From contig NZ_CP034179.1 of the NCBI RefSeq assembly GCF_003860345.1, forward strand, positions 1,968,001 through 2,032,000: a stretch of DNA of 64,000 bases. Reading direction: 5' to 3'. The DNA comes from Caenibius tardaugens NBRC 16725. Lineage in GTDB: Bacteria; Pseudomonadota; Alphaproteobacteria; Sphingomonadales; Sphingomonadaceae. Below the pieces are notes generated by a model. It saw only the letters and a program-made list of their open reading frames with translations, ran no database searches and was not told the DNA's origin. Shown here piece after piece: positions 35,277 to 44,969 of the stretch; the first letter of the stretch is position 1, and every line of letters begins with the position of its first letter. The position numbers were made by a program, and so were the translations under genes.

Positions 35277-36232
35277 AACGCTGGAAAAAGCTGATAGGCC
35301 TTGCCGTCAGCCTGACGGTGATGGCGCTGCTGTGGCGCGCGGTTGATCCCGCCGCGATCTGGACCGCGATGCAACAGGCCGATCCGGTGTGGCTGCTGAT
35401 TGGCCTGACCATGGTGGTGCCGTTGACGTGGGTGACGGCGTGGCGGTTCATGCTGCTGGCGCGATCGGACGTTGGCATGGGGGAATCGGTGCGGCTGATC
35501 CTTGCCGCCTCCACGCTCAACCTCGCGCTGCCGTCGAAAATGGGCGATGTCGCCAAGGCGTGGGTGCTGGTCTATCGCCATCGCTTTGCCGGGGAACGGG
35601 CGCTCTCGCTGGTCGTGTTCGAAAAGATGCTGGATATGGCGTCGCTGCTTGCCTGGGGCGTGCCTGCGCTGCTCTGGGTTGGCGGGCGCGATCCGCTTTA
35701 CTGGCTGGCGGCGTTGGCGATTGGCGGGTTGTTCGCCCTGCTTGCCCTGCTGCTGGCGCCCTTCCCGCTGGCGGCAAGGCTGATACGGCTGGTTGTCCGG
35801 TTTGTGCCAGCGGGGATCGGCGGGAAGATCGCCCGTTTCGAAGAGGAATGGACCCGCACGGTGCAATGGTTCTGGACCGGGCGGCGCGCGGGCGGGATCG
35901 TGGCGATTTCGTTCCTGCTGTGGGGCGGGCACCTGTTCCAGTTCTGGTTGTTCGCGCGGGCACTGGGGCCTGCGATCCCTCTGGCGGATAATATGGCTTT
36001 TGCCACGCTTGCCATTCTGGCCGGGCTGGTGCCGCTGACAGCGGCGGGCATAGGCACGCGCGATGCCGCTATCGTCGCGTTCTATGGCCCGGCATTGGGG
36101 CAGGCGTCTGCGGCGGTGCTGGGGGTACTCGCCACCTCGCGCTATCTCATGCCTGCGCTGGCGGGGCTGCCGTTTCTCAGCGATTACTGGCAGCGTGACA
36201 AAGCGGCGCTGGCAGCGCAACCGGTGCCATGA
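35273..36232 (+). CDS. LPG-synthase-type (UPF0104) multi-pass membrane protein
   Basis: The 319-residue product has about eight predicted membrane helices and the family phrases N-L-A-L-P-S-K-M-G-D and L-V-P-L-T-A-A-G-I-G-T-R-D. The family covers the membrane half of lysyl-phosphatidylglycerol synthase and AglD/flippase-like proteins. No catalytic soluble domain is attached. The GTG start overlaps the previous stop by 4 bases. In this setting it may flip or modify a lipid-linked sugar. Confidence 0.75.
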   Translation: MKRWKKLIGLAVSLTVMALLWRAVDPAAIWTAMQQADPVWLLIGLTMVVPLTWVTAWRFMLLARSDVGMGESVRLILAASTLNLALPSKMGDVAKAWVLVYRHRFAGERALSLVVFEKMLDMASLLAWGVPALLWVGGRDPLYWLAALAIGGLFALLALLLAPFPLAARLIRLVVRFVPAGIGGKIARFEEEWTRTVQWFWTGRRAGGIVAISFLLWGGHLFQFWLFARALGPAIPLADNMAFATLAILAGLVPLTAAGIGTRDAAIVAFYGPALGQASAAVLGVLATSRYLMPALAGLPFLSDYWQRDKAALAAQPVP

Positions 36233-37932
36233 TCACTGCGCCGCCTGCCATGCCCAGGGCGCGCCTGTGGCAGTGGCTCTATATCGCACTGGTAATGGTG
36301 CTGGCGGCCAATTTCCTGTGGCGTTTCGGTTTTCTGCTGCCCGATGCGCGGGACTGGATCGATGATGACGCGCGCCAGTTTCTGACCTGGAGCGCGCGCA
36401 TCGCCAGCCCCGCTGCGCTGAAGGGCGATCTGCTGGCGGATTACTGGCAATCGGTTACGCCTCTGCCGTTCCAGTGGCTTCTGCGCGGCTTTGCGCTCGT
36501 GGGCATAGGGCCGGTCATGGCGGTGAAGCTGCTGCCTCTGATCCTGCTGCCATTCACCGCGCTGATGGCGTGGAAACTGGCCATGGCGCTAACCCGCCAT
36601 CCGATGGTGGCCTTCCTTGCCGCCGGGCTGGTGCTGCTTACCGTGATGCGGGCGGATAATCTCATGACGGGCACGCCGCGGGTATTTTCCGCTCCGCTGG
36701 TTCTGCTGTTTCTCTATGGGCTGGTACGCGGCAGGGCGCTGTTGATGCTGGCGGGTGTCGCTGTGCTGGGGGCGGTCTATCCCGCGCCGGCCGTATCGGC
36801 ATTCGGCATGTTGGGGCTCAGCAAATTGCGTGCACCGCCGCGCCTGTTCGACTGGTCGTGGCGCACGCTTGCCCTGTTGGGGGCCTGTGTTGTCGCACTG
36901 GCTGCGGTGGCCCTGCCCTTTGCGGGCCAGGCGGGTGCGTTTGGCCCGGCGATCAGCCTGGCCGATGCCATGACCATGCCGAGCATGATCATGCCGGACG
37001 GACGCAGCACGATCGTCGATGCCACGGGGCAGATCGGTTGGCTTTGCTCCCAACGTATCGGCTTCGCGCCGTTGATCCTGCCTTGTGCGGGGCCGGCTGA
37101 TCCCCGGACATGGTTGCTCTATGCGTTGGTCCTTGGCCCTGCCGTAGCTATGGGGGTGTTGTGGTGGCGCGGGCCGCGTGTGCGGTCTGCGACGCGCTGG
37201 AATCCCACGCCGCTCTACGCGCTTGCGCTGGGGTCGGCGCTGGTGTGTTACGTGATCGCCGCAATGGTGGCGTTCGAACTGCACGTACCCAGCCGGTATA
37301 GCCAGCGTCTGCTCGAAGTGACCGTGCCATTGGCTTTGGGGCATGTCGTGGGCATGGCCTGCCTCCTGGCAACGGGCAAAAGATCGCGTCGGATCGCCAC
37401 GGCGGCGATGGCGGTCCTGACTATTGCCCTGTTCGTCGGGTTTGCCGCGATCAAGGTAGTCAAACCGGCCCGGCCCACCGATCCGGCGGCCGTGGCCTTT
37501 GTCCGGCATCTGCCCGCCAATGTTGTTATTGCGGGGCTCAGCGACGATCTCGAAAGCTGGCCCGCGCTCACCGGGCGGGCCGTGATCGCCACGCCGGAGC
37601 ACGCGATCCCTTATCAGAAGGGCTATTTCACACAGGTGGAAGCGCGGCTTGGCGATACTGTCACAGCGCTGGCCAGCGCGCAGCCCGCCGTGCTGGCCGC
37701 TTTTGTAAAACGCCGGGGGGTGACGCATATCGTCGTGGAACGCCGCTTTCTCGAGAGCGGTGTGATGGCGCCGGATTATGGCGCGGTCGTGCCCGATGCG
37801 GTGAAGGCGGCCGAGGCTGCGCGCGCACGTGAACCGTCACTCGTGCAACGCCATGCGCGCGCTTGCGCGGTCTATGCCGGCCCCGCGCTGGTGATTGCCG
37901 ATCCCGTTTGCCTTGTGGCCAAGGCACCATAG
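36229..37932 (+). CDS. GT-C-like membrane glycosyltransferase
   Basis: The 567-residue product has about ten membrane helices and a C-terminal soluble part. The first periplasmic loop carries D-A-R-D-W-I-D-D-D-A-R, where the aspartates fit the catalytic DD-type motif of GT-C enzymes. Those enzymes use polyprenyl-phosphate sugars as donors. The soluble C-terminus (after about residue 420) has a Rossmann-like pattern. It overlaps the previous gene by 4 bases and closes the unit. A terminator for the convergent thiolase gene follows. GT-C assignment is moderate and the acceptor is unknown. Confidence 0.7.
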   Translation: MITAPPAMPRARLWQWLYIALVMVLAANFLWRFGFLLPDARDWIDDDARQFLTWSARIASPAALKGDLLADYWQSVTPLPFQWLLRGFALVGIGPVMAVKLLPLILLPFTALMAWKLAMALTRHPMVAFLAAGLVLLTVMRADNLMTGTPRVFSAPLVLLFLYGLVRGRALLMLAGVAVLGAVYPAPAVSAFGMLGLSKLRAPPRLFDWSWRTLALLGACVVALAAVALPFAGQAGAFGPAISLADAMTMPSMIMPDGRSTIVDATGQIGWLCSQRIGFAPLILPCAGPADPRTWLLYALVLGPAVAMGVLWWRGPRVRSATRWNPTPLYALALGSALVCYVIAAMVAFELHVPSRYSQRLLEVTVPLALGHVVGMACLLATGKRSRRIATAAMAVLTIALFVGFAAIKVVKPARPTDPAAVAFVRHLPANVVIAGLSDDLESWPALTGRAVIATPEHAIPYQKGYFTQVEARLGDTVTALASAQPAVLAAFVKRRGVTHIVVERRFLESGVMAPDYGAVVPDAVKAAEAARAREPSLVQRHARACAVYAGPALVIADPVCLVAKAP

Positions 37933-37964
37933 AAAAAGGGGCAGGCGCCGCAGCACCCGCCCCC
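37933..37964 (-). terminator. Rho-independent terminator of the thiolase gene
   Basis: On the minus strand a GC-rich stem (GGGGC-x-GG against CC-x-GCCCC on the plus strand) is followed by a TTTTT run, at 37933-37937 in plus-strand numbering. It lies 20 bases beyond the thiolase stop. The plus-strand unit ends just before it, so it may limit both. Confidence 0.7.
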
Positions 37965-37984
37965 GTTCTCTTGTCGTGTGTCGA

Positions 37985-39172
37985 TCAGGCGCAGCGTTCG
38001 ATGATCATGGCAATGCCTTGCCCGCCACCGATGCACATGGTGACCAGCGCATAGCGACCGCCGATCCGCTCCAGTTCGTACATCGCCTTGACGGTGATCA
38101 CCGATCCGGTAGCGCCGACGGCATGGCCCAGCGAGATACCGCTGCCGTTGGGATTGACCTTCTCCGGCGGGAAACCCAGATCCTTGGCCACGGCGCAGGC
38201 CTGCACCGCGAAGGCTTCGTTGGATTCGATGACGTCGATATCGGCAATGGTTAGCCCAGCGCGTTCCAGCGCGATCGGCACGGCCTGGATCGGGCCGAGG
38301 CCCATCACTTCCGGTGCAACGCCTGCATGGCCCCATGCGATGATCTTGGCCATGGGCTTCAGCCCCTTGGCCTGCACGGCTTCTTCGGATGCCACGATCA
38401 CGGCGGCGGCGGCGTCGTTGATGCCCGATGCGTTGCCCGGGGTGACGGTGCCGTCCTTCTTGAAGGCCGCCTTCAGCGCGCCCATCTGTTCCACCGAGGC
38501 ATCGGCGCGGACGTGTTCGTCGGTATCGAACACCGTGGTGCCCTTGCGGGTCTTGATCTCGATCGGGAGAATCTGGCTCTTGAAGCGGCCTTCCGCGATG
38601 GCGCGGGCGGCGCGCTGATGGCTTTCGACGGCCAGTGCGTCCTGTTCTTCACGACCGATGCTGTAGCGTTCGGCCACATTTTCTGCAGTGACGCCCATAT
38701 GCCCGTTACCGAACGGATCCTGCAGCGTGGCAAGCATGGCGTCGATCATGACCATATCGCCCATCTTGTTGCCCCAACGGGCGCTTTTCAGGACGTGGGG
38801 GGCATTGCTCATGCTTTCGGTGCCACCGGCGGCGGCAATGTCGGCTTCGCCATCAGCGACGATACGTGCGGCGAGAATGATCGACTCCAAGCCCGAACCG
38901 CAAAGACGGTTGATCGTCAGCGCAGGGGTGGCGACGGGGATTCCGGCATTCACGGCCGAGACACGGGCCAGATAGGCATCGCGCGGCTCGCTCTGGATGA
39001 CCTGGCCGATTACGACATGGCCAATGTCATCTGGCGTCACGCCAGCGCGGGAAATGGCTTCGCCAAGCACGGCGGTGGCCAGCTGGTCCGGCTTGAAGCT
39101 TTTCAGACCGCCACCGAAATCACCGATAGCAGTCCGGACGCCGGAAACCAGATAAATGGGTTTGAGGGGCAC
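37985..39172 (-). CDS. Acetyl-CoA C-acyltransferase (thiolase)
   Basis: The 395-residue product is a full-length degradative or biosynthetic thiolase. The nucleophile is C91 in N-R-L-C-G-S-G. The second site is N-E-A-F-A-V-Q and the third, near the C-terminus, is C-I-G-G-G-Q-G. The motif that normally reads G-H-P-x-G reads G-H-A-V-G-A-T-G. It may make acetoacetyl-CoA or cleave longer ketoacyl-CoA. It stands alone, 134 bases from cysQ, with a terminator on its end. Confidence 0.93.
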   Translation of the reverse strand: MPLKPIYLVSGVRTAIGDFGGGLKSFKPDQLATAVLGEAISRAGVTPDDIGHVVIGQVIQSEPRDAYLARVSAVNAGIPVATPALTINRLCGSGLESIILAARIVADGEADIAAAGGTESMSNAPHVLKSARWGNKMGDMVMIDAMLATLQDPFGNGHMGVTAENVAERYSIGREEQDALAVESHQRAARAIAEGRFKSQILPIEIKTRKGTTVFDTDEHVRADASVEQMGALKAAFKKDGTVTPGNASGINDAAAAVIVASEEAVQAKGLKPMAKIIAWGHAGVAPEVMGLGPIQAVPIALERAGLTIADIDVIESNEAFAVQACAVAKDLGFPPEKVNPNGSGISLGHAVGATGSVITVKAMYELERIGGRYALVTMCIGGGQGIAMIIERCA

Positions 39173-39231
39173 GGTATATCCTCCGATAGGAAAGTTGCGA
39201 CCTGGGGCGGCATTTGAAATCCGCCTTGCTT

Positions 39232-39253
39232 GGGCGGTCTCCTAGGAGCGCCC
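39232..39253. repeat. Inverted repeat upstream of the thiolase gene
   Basis: GGGCG and CGCCC flank the perfect 10-base palindrome CTCCTAGGAG with a 2-base bulge. The site lies 60-81 bases upstream of the thiolase start and 54 bases beyond the cysQ stop. It could be an operator for the thiolase or a weak terminator for the cys operon. No T tract follows on the minus strand. Confidence 0.4.
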
Positions 39254-39306
39254 GGTCACAATTTCCAGTCCTTACGGCTATACCGTGCCCTGTATTGACT
39301 TGTGAT

Positions 39307-40071
39307 TTAGGCCAGTTGTGTCGCCTGTTTCACTTTTTCGAGTACCAAATCAGCATGCTCCTTCCTGCAGATCAGCAGGTCGGGCATGTAGGTATCAGCC
39401 TGATTGTAGATCAGCGGCGACCCATCGATGCGGGAACAGTGCAGGCCATAGGCCTGCGCCACCGCCACGGGAGCGCAGCTGTCCCATTCGAACTGGCCGC
39501 CGGAATGGAGGTAGATATCCGCTTCGCCGCGGATAACCGCCATGGCCTTTGCCCCAGCCGAGCCCATCGGAACCAATTCGGCCCCGATTGCTTCGGCAAC
39601 AGCCACGGCTTCGGCCGCCGGACGGGTCCGGCTGACCACCATGCGCAGCGGTGAACCCTCTGGCGGCAGCGGAGCGGGCTGGTCCGAACGCAGCACCAGA
39701 TCGAGGCCGGGCAGTGCGACCGCGCCAATGGTCGGGATACCGTCCACTGTCAGGGCGATATGGACCGCCCAGTCGGTGCGTTCTTCGCCATATTCGCGCG
39801 TGCCGTCGACCGGATCGATGATCCACACCCGCGACTTGGCCAGCCGTTCCTCGGTGTCCTTGCTTTCTTCGGACAGCAGGCCATCCTCCGCGCGCTGCTC
39901 GCGCAGCGCACAGATGAGGAACTGGTTGGCGGTGACATCACCGGCCTTGCCCAGTGCCTTGCCCCCGATCAGGCCGCTTTCCCGGACCTGCAGCAGGATT
40001 TTTCCTGCTGCATCGGCCAGGCGGGCGGCGAGTTCGGCGTCGTCCTGAACGATCGCGCTGGTGCCGCTCAC
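39307..40071 (-). CDS. cysQ: 3'(2'),5'-bisphosphate nucleotidase
   Basis: The 254-residue product is a member of the inositol monophosphatase-like family, with the metal motif D-P-V-D-G-T-R-E-Y and W-D-S-C-A-P. It removes the 3'-phosphate from PAP, a by-product of PAPS use, and so supports sulfate assimilation. The start overlaps the cysNC stop by 4 bases, which places it in the same operon. It lacks a signal peptide and acts in the cytoplasm. Confidence 0.9.
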   Translation of the reverse strand: MSGTSAIVQDDAELAARLADAAGKILLQVRESGLIGGKALGKAGDVTANQFLICALREQRAEDGLLSEESKDTEERLAKSRVWIIDPVDGTREYGEERTDWAVHIALTVDGIPTIGAVALPGLDLVLRSDQPAPLPPEGSPLRMVVSRTRPAAEAVAVAEAIGAELVPMGSAGAKAMAVIRGEADIYLHSGGQFEWDSCAPVAVAQAYGLHCSRIDGSPLIYNQADTYMPDLLICRKEHADLVLEKVKQATQLA

Positions 40072-41987
40072 GAGAGCACCTGATCGACGATCAGTTCGGC
40101 AGCCTGTTCCGCAGACATCGTGGTCGTATCCACGGTGATTTCCGGATTTTCAGGCGGTTCGTAGGGGCTGTCGATACCCGTGAAGTTCTTCAGGTCACCC
40201 GCACGCGCCTTCTTGTAGAGGCCCTTCACGTCGCGGCTTTCGGCCACTTCGAGCGGGGTGTTGACGTAGATTTCCACGAATTCGCCTTCGCCCATCATGC
40301 TGCGCGCCAGCTGGCGTTCGGCACGGAAGGGCGAGATGAACGAAGTCAGCACGATCAGGCCGGCATCGGTCATCAGGCGCGCCACCTCGCCGATGCGGCG
40401 GATGTTTTCCACGCGGTCGGCATCGGTGAAGCCAAGGTCCTTGTTGAGCCCGTGGCGGATATTGTCGCCATCGAGAATGAAGGTGTGCTTGCCCAGGGCA
40501 TGCAGCTTCTGCTCGACAAGGTTGGCAATGGTCGACTTGCCCGAACCCGACAGGCCGGTGAACCACAGAACCCGCGGACGCTGGTTCTTGATCGCGGCAT
40601 GCGATTCGCGGCTGACGTCGATCGACTGCCAGTGGACGTTCTGTGCCCGGCGCAGTGCGAAGTGCAGCGTGCCCGCGGCCACAGTGGCATTGGTCATCCG
40701 GTCGATCAGGATGAAACCGCCCATGTCCTTGTTTTCGGTATAGGCGGAATAGACCACCCGCTTGTCCGTGCTCAGTTCGCAGACGCCGATGTCGTTCAGG
40801 CCGAGCGTTTTCGCGGCCAGATGTTCCATCGTGTTCACGTCGATGCGGTACTTGGGATGCTGTACCGCAGCCGACACGGTCTGCGTGCCGATCTTGAGGA
40901 TGTAGTTACGGCCGGGGAGCATTTCCTCGTCCGCCATCCACACAACGGTCGCCTCGAACTGGTCGGCCGCTTCGGCCGGATCGTCGGCTGCGCAGATCAC
41001 GTCACCGCGCGAACAGTCGATTTCATCGTCGAACGTCACTGTGATCGACTGACCGGCGGAAGCCTGATCGAGATCGCCGTCGAAGCTGACGATACGCGAA
41101 ATCGTGCTGGTCTTGCCCGACGGGATCACGCGGATCGCATCACCCGGCTTGACCGTGCCAGCAGCGATCTGGCCGGCGAAACCACGGAAATCGAGGTTCG
41201 GACGGTTGACCCACTGCACGGGCAGGCGGAACGCATCGGTTGCGTTCTCGTCGGTATCGAGATCGACGGTTTCGAGATGTTCCAGCAGAACCGGGCCGGT
41301 GTACCACGCCGTGTTTTCGCTGCGCGTGGTGATATTGTCACCAGCGAGGCCCGAAATCGGAATGGCGGTGAACGATTCGATGCCAATCTGCTTCGCGAAA
41401 TCGCGATAATCCGCCACGATCCGGTCAAAGGTGGACTGATCATAATCGACCAGGTCCATCTTGTTCACGGCCAGCACGATATGCTTGATGCCGATCAGCT
41501 TGGCGAGGAACGAGTGGCGACGCGTCTGCGTCAGCACGCCCTTGCGGGCATCGATCATGACAGCCGCCAGATCGGCGGTCGACGCGCCGGTGATCATGTT
41601 GCGGGTGTACTGCTCGTGGCCCGGGCAGTCGGCAACGATGAACTTGCGCTTTTCGGTCGCGAAGAAGCGATAGGCCACGTCAATCGTGATGCCCTGTTCG
41701 CGTTCCGCGGCAAGACCGTCGACCAGCAGGGCGAAATCGATCTGCTGACCCTGCGTGCCGACCTTCTTGCTGTCGCTTTCCAGCGCGGCAAGCTGATCCT
41801 CGAAGATCATCTTCGAATCGTACAGCAGGCGGCCGATCAGTGTCGACTTGCCGTCATCGACGCTGCCGCAGGTAATGAAGCGGAGCATCGTCTTGTGCTG
41901 GTGCACCTCGAGGTACTTGTCGATATCCTCGGAAATCAGTGCATCGGTCTTGTATACCGGCTCCTGGGTGGTGGTCGTCCCGGTCAT
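40068..41987 (-). CDS. cysNC: Bifunctional sulfate adenylyltransferase large subunit / APS kinase
   Basis: The 639-residue fusion has a GTPase half with [19 protein letters not shown] and the N-K-M-D motif. A C-terminal APS kinase half has the P-loop G-L-S-G-S-G-K-S-T. CysN activates ATP sulfurylase with CysD, and the kinase makes PAPS. It starts on the last base of cysD (TGATG) and its stop overlaps cysQ. The fused form is common in alphaproteobacteria. Confidence 0.97.
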   Translation of the reverse strand: MTGTTTTQEPVYKTDALISEDIDKYLEVHQHKTMLRFITCGSVDDGKSTLIGRLLYDSKMIFEDQLAALESDSKKVGTQGQQIDFALLVDGLAAEREQGITIDVAYRFFATEKRKFIVADCPGHEQYTRNMITGASTADLAAVMIDARKGVLTQTRRHSFLAKLIGIKHIVLAVNKMDLVDYDQSTFDRIVADYRDFAKQIGIESFTAIPISGLAGDNITTRSENTAWYTGPVLLEHLETVDLDTDENATDAFRLPVQWVNRPNLDFRGFAGQIAAGTVKPGDAIRVIPSGKTSTISRIVSFDGDLDQASAGQSITVTFDDEIDCSRGDVICAADDPAEAADQFEATVVWMADEEMLPGRNYILKIGTQTVSAAVQHPKYRIDVNTMEHLAAKTLGLNDIGVCELSTDKRVVYSAYTENKDMGGFILIDRMTNATVAAGTLHFALRRAQNVHWQSIDVSRESHAAIKNQRPRVLWFTGLSGSGKSTIANLVEQKLHALGKHTFILDGDNIRHGLNKDLGFTDADRVENIRRIGEVARLMTDAGLIVLTSFISPFRAERQLARSMMGEGEFVEIYVNTPLEVAESRDVKGLYKKARAGDLKNFTGIDSPYEPPENPEITVDTTTMSAEQAAELIVDQVLS

Positions 41988-42886
41988 CAGAAATACCCCT
42001 CCTGCTTCTTCTTCTCCATGCCAGCGCCGCCTTCGTCCTTGTCGATGGCGCGGCCTTGCCGTTCTGACGTCGTCGTCAGCAGCATTTCCTGGATAATTTC
42101 GGGCAATGTTGCGGCTTCGCTTTCAACGGCGCCGGTCAGTGGATAGCATCCCAGCGTGCGGAAGCGGATCGAACGTTCGACCGGCACTTCGCCTTCGGCC
42201 AGCGGGAAACGGTCATCGTCGACCATCAACAGCATGCCGTCGCGTTCCACTGTCGGGCGCTTGGCCGAGAAGTAGAGCGGCACGATCTCGATATTTTCGA
42301 GATGGATGTACTGCCAGATGTCCAGCTCGGTCCAGTTTGACAGCGGGAACACGCGGATGCTTTCGCCCTTGCTCTTGCGGGCGTTGTACAGCTTCCACAG
42401 TTCCGGGCGCTGGTTCTTCGGGTCCCAGCCATGGTTGGCGTTGCGGAACGAGAAGATGCGTTCCTTGGCGCGGCTCTTTTCCTCGTCACGGCGCGCACCG
42501 CCGAAGGCGGCATCAAAACCGTACTTGTCGAGCGCCTGCTTCAGACCTTCGGTCTTCCACATATCGGTATGGAGTGGACCGTGGTCGAACGGGTTGATGC
42601 CCTTTTCGATCGCTTCGGGGTTCTGATAGATCAGCAGTTCCATGCCGGCATCCTGCGCCGCCTTGTTGCGCAGCTTGTACATGTCCTGGAACTTCCAGGT
42701 CGTGTCCACGTGCAGCAGCGGGAACGGCGGGGGCGCCGGATAGAACGCCTTCTTCGCAAGGTGCAGCATGACCGCCGAATCCTTGCCCACGGAATAGAGC
42801 ATTACCGGGCGTTCCGCCTCGGCAACAACTTCGCGCATGATGTGAATGCTTTCGGCCTCAAGCCGTTGCAAATGGGTCATCGTCAT
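41987..42886 (-). CDS. cysD: Sulfate adenylyltransferase small subunit
   Basis: The start at 42886 gives about 299 residues with the PP-loop motif [14 protein letters not shown] and the family phrase [10 protein letters not shown]. Together with CysN it makes APS from ATP and sulfate. Two other ATG codons (42880 and 42943) are possible; the one at 42943 would add 19 residues not seen in typical CysD. It is the first gene of the cys operon and is transcribed away from the LuxR-type regulator. Confidence 0.92.
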   Translation of the reverse strand: MTMTHLQRLEAESIHIMREVVAEAERPVMLYSVGKDSAVMLHLAKKAFYPAPPPFPLLHVDTTWKFQDMYKLRNKAAQDAGMELLIYQNPEAIEKGINPFDHGPLHTDMWKTEGLKQALDKYGFDAAFGGARRDEEKSRAKERIFSFRNANHGWDPKNQRPELWKLYNARKSKGESIRVFPLSNWTELDIWQYIHLENIEIVPLYFSAKRPTVERDGMLLMVDDDRFPLAEGEVPVERSIRFRTLGCYPLTGAVESEAATLPEIIQEMLLTTTSERQGRAIDKDEGGAGMEKKKQEGYF

Positions 42887-43028
42887 CTGGTGATGGTACC
42901 TTTCTTCCTGTCCCATTCCAATGCGTTGCCGATTCCAATGCAACGCCCGATGCCGAAATAACTAGGGAATGATTCTCGACATGTAGCCTCCCATATGGGA
43001 GTATGTTTTCGAAGGGCAGGAACCGGCC

Positions 43029-44135
43029 ATGTTGACCGCACGCGATGAAGACGATCTCTTGACAGCGCTCTATTCCGGCGCGTTTGAACAGCCCTTGTGG
43101 AGCACCTTTCTGGATCGCCTGCGTGCGCGCATGGGTGCGCGCTATGCGGGGATTATTTTTCGTCCGCCCGATCGCCCGGCGAACAGTCCGGTGGAACTGT
43201 TTTCGGGTACGCGCGCGCCGCCATCGCTCAACCGCCTGTATCGCGAGGAATTGTACAAGAACGACCCCTTTCTCGATTTCAATTTGCGAGAAGGGCGGGT
43301 CTATGCGCTGTCCGATCTGTTTATCGACGGCAATCCCACGCACGATATCTTCCGCCGGGAAGTGCTGGCGCCCAGCGGTATCCGCTACATGCGGCTGGTG
43401 CGCGTATCCGAACCCAGCGGGGTCAGCACCTGGATCAGCATGTCGCGCGACCGGGATGATTTTTCGGCTGCGGATTCGGCGCTGTTCAGCCGTCTTGCCG
43501 AACATTTCCGGATCGCCCTGCGCAGCTATATTGCGCTGGAACGCGAAAAGATGCGCGCCAGCATTGCGGATGACATGATGCGCCGCCTGGCCTTCGGCTG
43601 GATCAGTCTCGATGCCCACGGGCGCGTGGTGGAAACGACCGAGCAGGCGAAGCGCATGCTGAAATATGGGCAGGGCCTGCGAATTGCCCGTAATGGCAGG
43701 CTGACCGCTAGCGATCCGCAGACCGAACGGAGACTGTCTGCGGCGATGAAGGCGATCGCCTCATCCCCGGGAGAACGGCCCCGCGCCATGCGGATCAGCA
43801 CCGATCCCTGGCTTGAAATGCTGCTGGCGCCCGCAAATGGTGAAGACGAAGGTGTGGCGGGCAGCCCGGTGATGATTGCCTATCTGCAGGGTGATACCCA
43901 GTCGGAATCAGACCGTTACGAACAGATCGCCGAACTTTTCGGCCTGCTCCCCAGCGAAGCACGGCTGGCACTGGCGCTCAGCCGCGGGATGAGCATCGCC
44001 GAAGCCGCGGAAAATCTCGGCATCACTGTGGAAACTGCCCGGAACTATTCGAAGAAGATCTATGCCAAGATGGGCGCGCGCGGGCAGAACGATTTGATCC
44101 GTTATATCCTCACCAGCGTGCTGGCCTTGGCCTGA
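43029..44135 (+). CDS. LuxR-type transcriptional regulator
   Basis: The 368-residue protein has an N-terminal region with helices and beta strands that looks like a sensory PAS/GAF pair. A C-terminal LuxR helix-turn-helix has A-L-A-L-S-R-G-M-S-I-A-E-A-A-E-N-L-G and T-A-R-N-Y-S-K-K-I. No acyl-homoserine-lactone pocket is recognised. It is divergent from cysD with 142 bases between starts, so it could regulate the sulfate operon, but similar regulators stand alone elsewhere. The ligand is unknown. Confidence 0.8.
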   Translation: MLTARDEDDLLTALYSGAFEQPLWSTFLDRLRARMGARYAGIIFRPPDRPANSPVELFSGTRAPPSLNRLYREELYKNDPFLDFNLREGRVYALSDLFIDGNPTHDIFRREVLAPSGIRYMRLVRVSEPSGVSTWISMSRDRDDFSAADSALFSRLAEHFRIALRSYIALEREKMRASIADDMMRRLAFGWISLDAHGRVVETTEQAKRMLKYGQGLRIARNGRLTASDPQTERRLSAAMKAIASSPGERPRAMRISTDPWLEMLLAPANGEDEGVAGSPVMIAYLQGDTQSESDRYEQIAELFGLLPSEARLALALSRGMSIAEAAENLGITVETARNYSKKIYAKMGARGQNDLIRYILTSVLALA

Positions 44136-44212
44136 GCCTTCCCTTCACGCCTATTTGTGCCGATAATACCCGTCACGATTGTATCACAGCCCCCTTGCTG
44201 CAGAGGACGCCC

Positions 44213-44959
44213 ATGCCCCTGACTATTCATCAGTTTCCCTGCCTGAGCGACAATTACGGTTTTCTGGTGCGGGATGTGGCGAGCGGCAAGGTCGCCTGCA
44301 TCGATACGCCCGATGCCGATGCCATTATCGCGGAGGCAGAACGGCTGGGCTGGGGCATCGATATGGTGTTGAACACACACTGGCATCCCGATCACGCGGG
44401 CGGGAACGCGGCGATCAAGGCGCGGTTCGGTGCGGAACTGGTCGGGCCGCAGGAAGTGCTTGCCCATTATCCCCTCGATCGCACGGTGGGCGACGGCGAT
44501 GCTGTCGATCTGGGGGGGACGCGCTTTGCTGTCATCGATACGGGTGGCCACACGCTGGGGCACATCTGTTATCACGATGCGGATGATGGTGTGGCTTTCG
44601 TTGGCGATACGCTGTTTCCGCTCGGCTGTGGTCGGCTGTTCGAAGGCACCGCGCAACAGATGTGGGACAGCCTGTCGCGCCTTGCCGCGTTGCCGCCGCA
44701 AACAGTGGCTTACAGCGCCCACGAATATACGCTGTCGAACGGGCGTTTCGCGGTGACGGTGGATGATTCACCCGCACTGGCCGCCCGAATGGATCAGGTG
44801 CGCGCGGCGCGCGACCGGGGCGAACCCACCGTGCCGACCACGATCGGGGCGGAACGCGAAACCAATCCGTTCCTGCGCGCGCCCTTGTTGCGCGCCGGTT
44901 CCGATCCGGCTGCGGCTTTCGCGGAAATTCGCGCCCTCAAGGACAATTTCAAAGGTTAG
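44213..44959 (+). CDS. gloB: Hydroxyacylglutathione hydrolase (glyoxalase II)
   Basis: The ATG at 44213 follows AGAGGA at 5 bases and gives a 248-residue metallo-beta-lactamase-fold enzyme. The double-metal motif is T-H-W-H-P-D-H-A-G-G, followed by G-G-H-T-L-G-H and G-D-T-L-F. It cleaves S-lactoylglutathione to lactate and glutathione in the methylglyoxal detoxification pathway. It is a single gene and ends 10 bases before the convergent flippase. Confidence 0.9.
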   Translation: MPLTIHQFPCLSDNYGFLVRDVASGKVACIDTPDADAIIAEAERLGWGIDMVLNTHWHPDHAGGNAAIKARFGAELVGPQEVLAHYPLDRTVGDGDAVDLGGTRFAVIDTGGHTLGHICYHDADDGVAFVGDTLFPLGCGRLFEGTAQQMWDSLSRLAALPPQTVAYSAHEYTLSNGRFAVTVDDSPALAARMDQVRAARDRGEPTVPTTIGAERETNPFLRAPLLRAGSDPAAAFAEIRALKDNFKG

Positions 44960-44969
44960 AGGGCGGGGC

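Noticed and set aside
39954-42146. A 730-residue plus-strand frame across cysQ and cysNC
   Set aside because: It is an antisense shadow of well-recognised cys genes.
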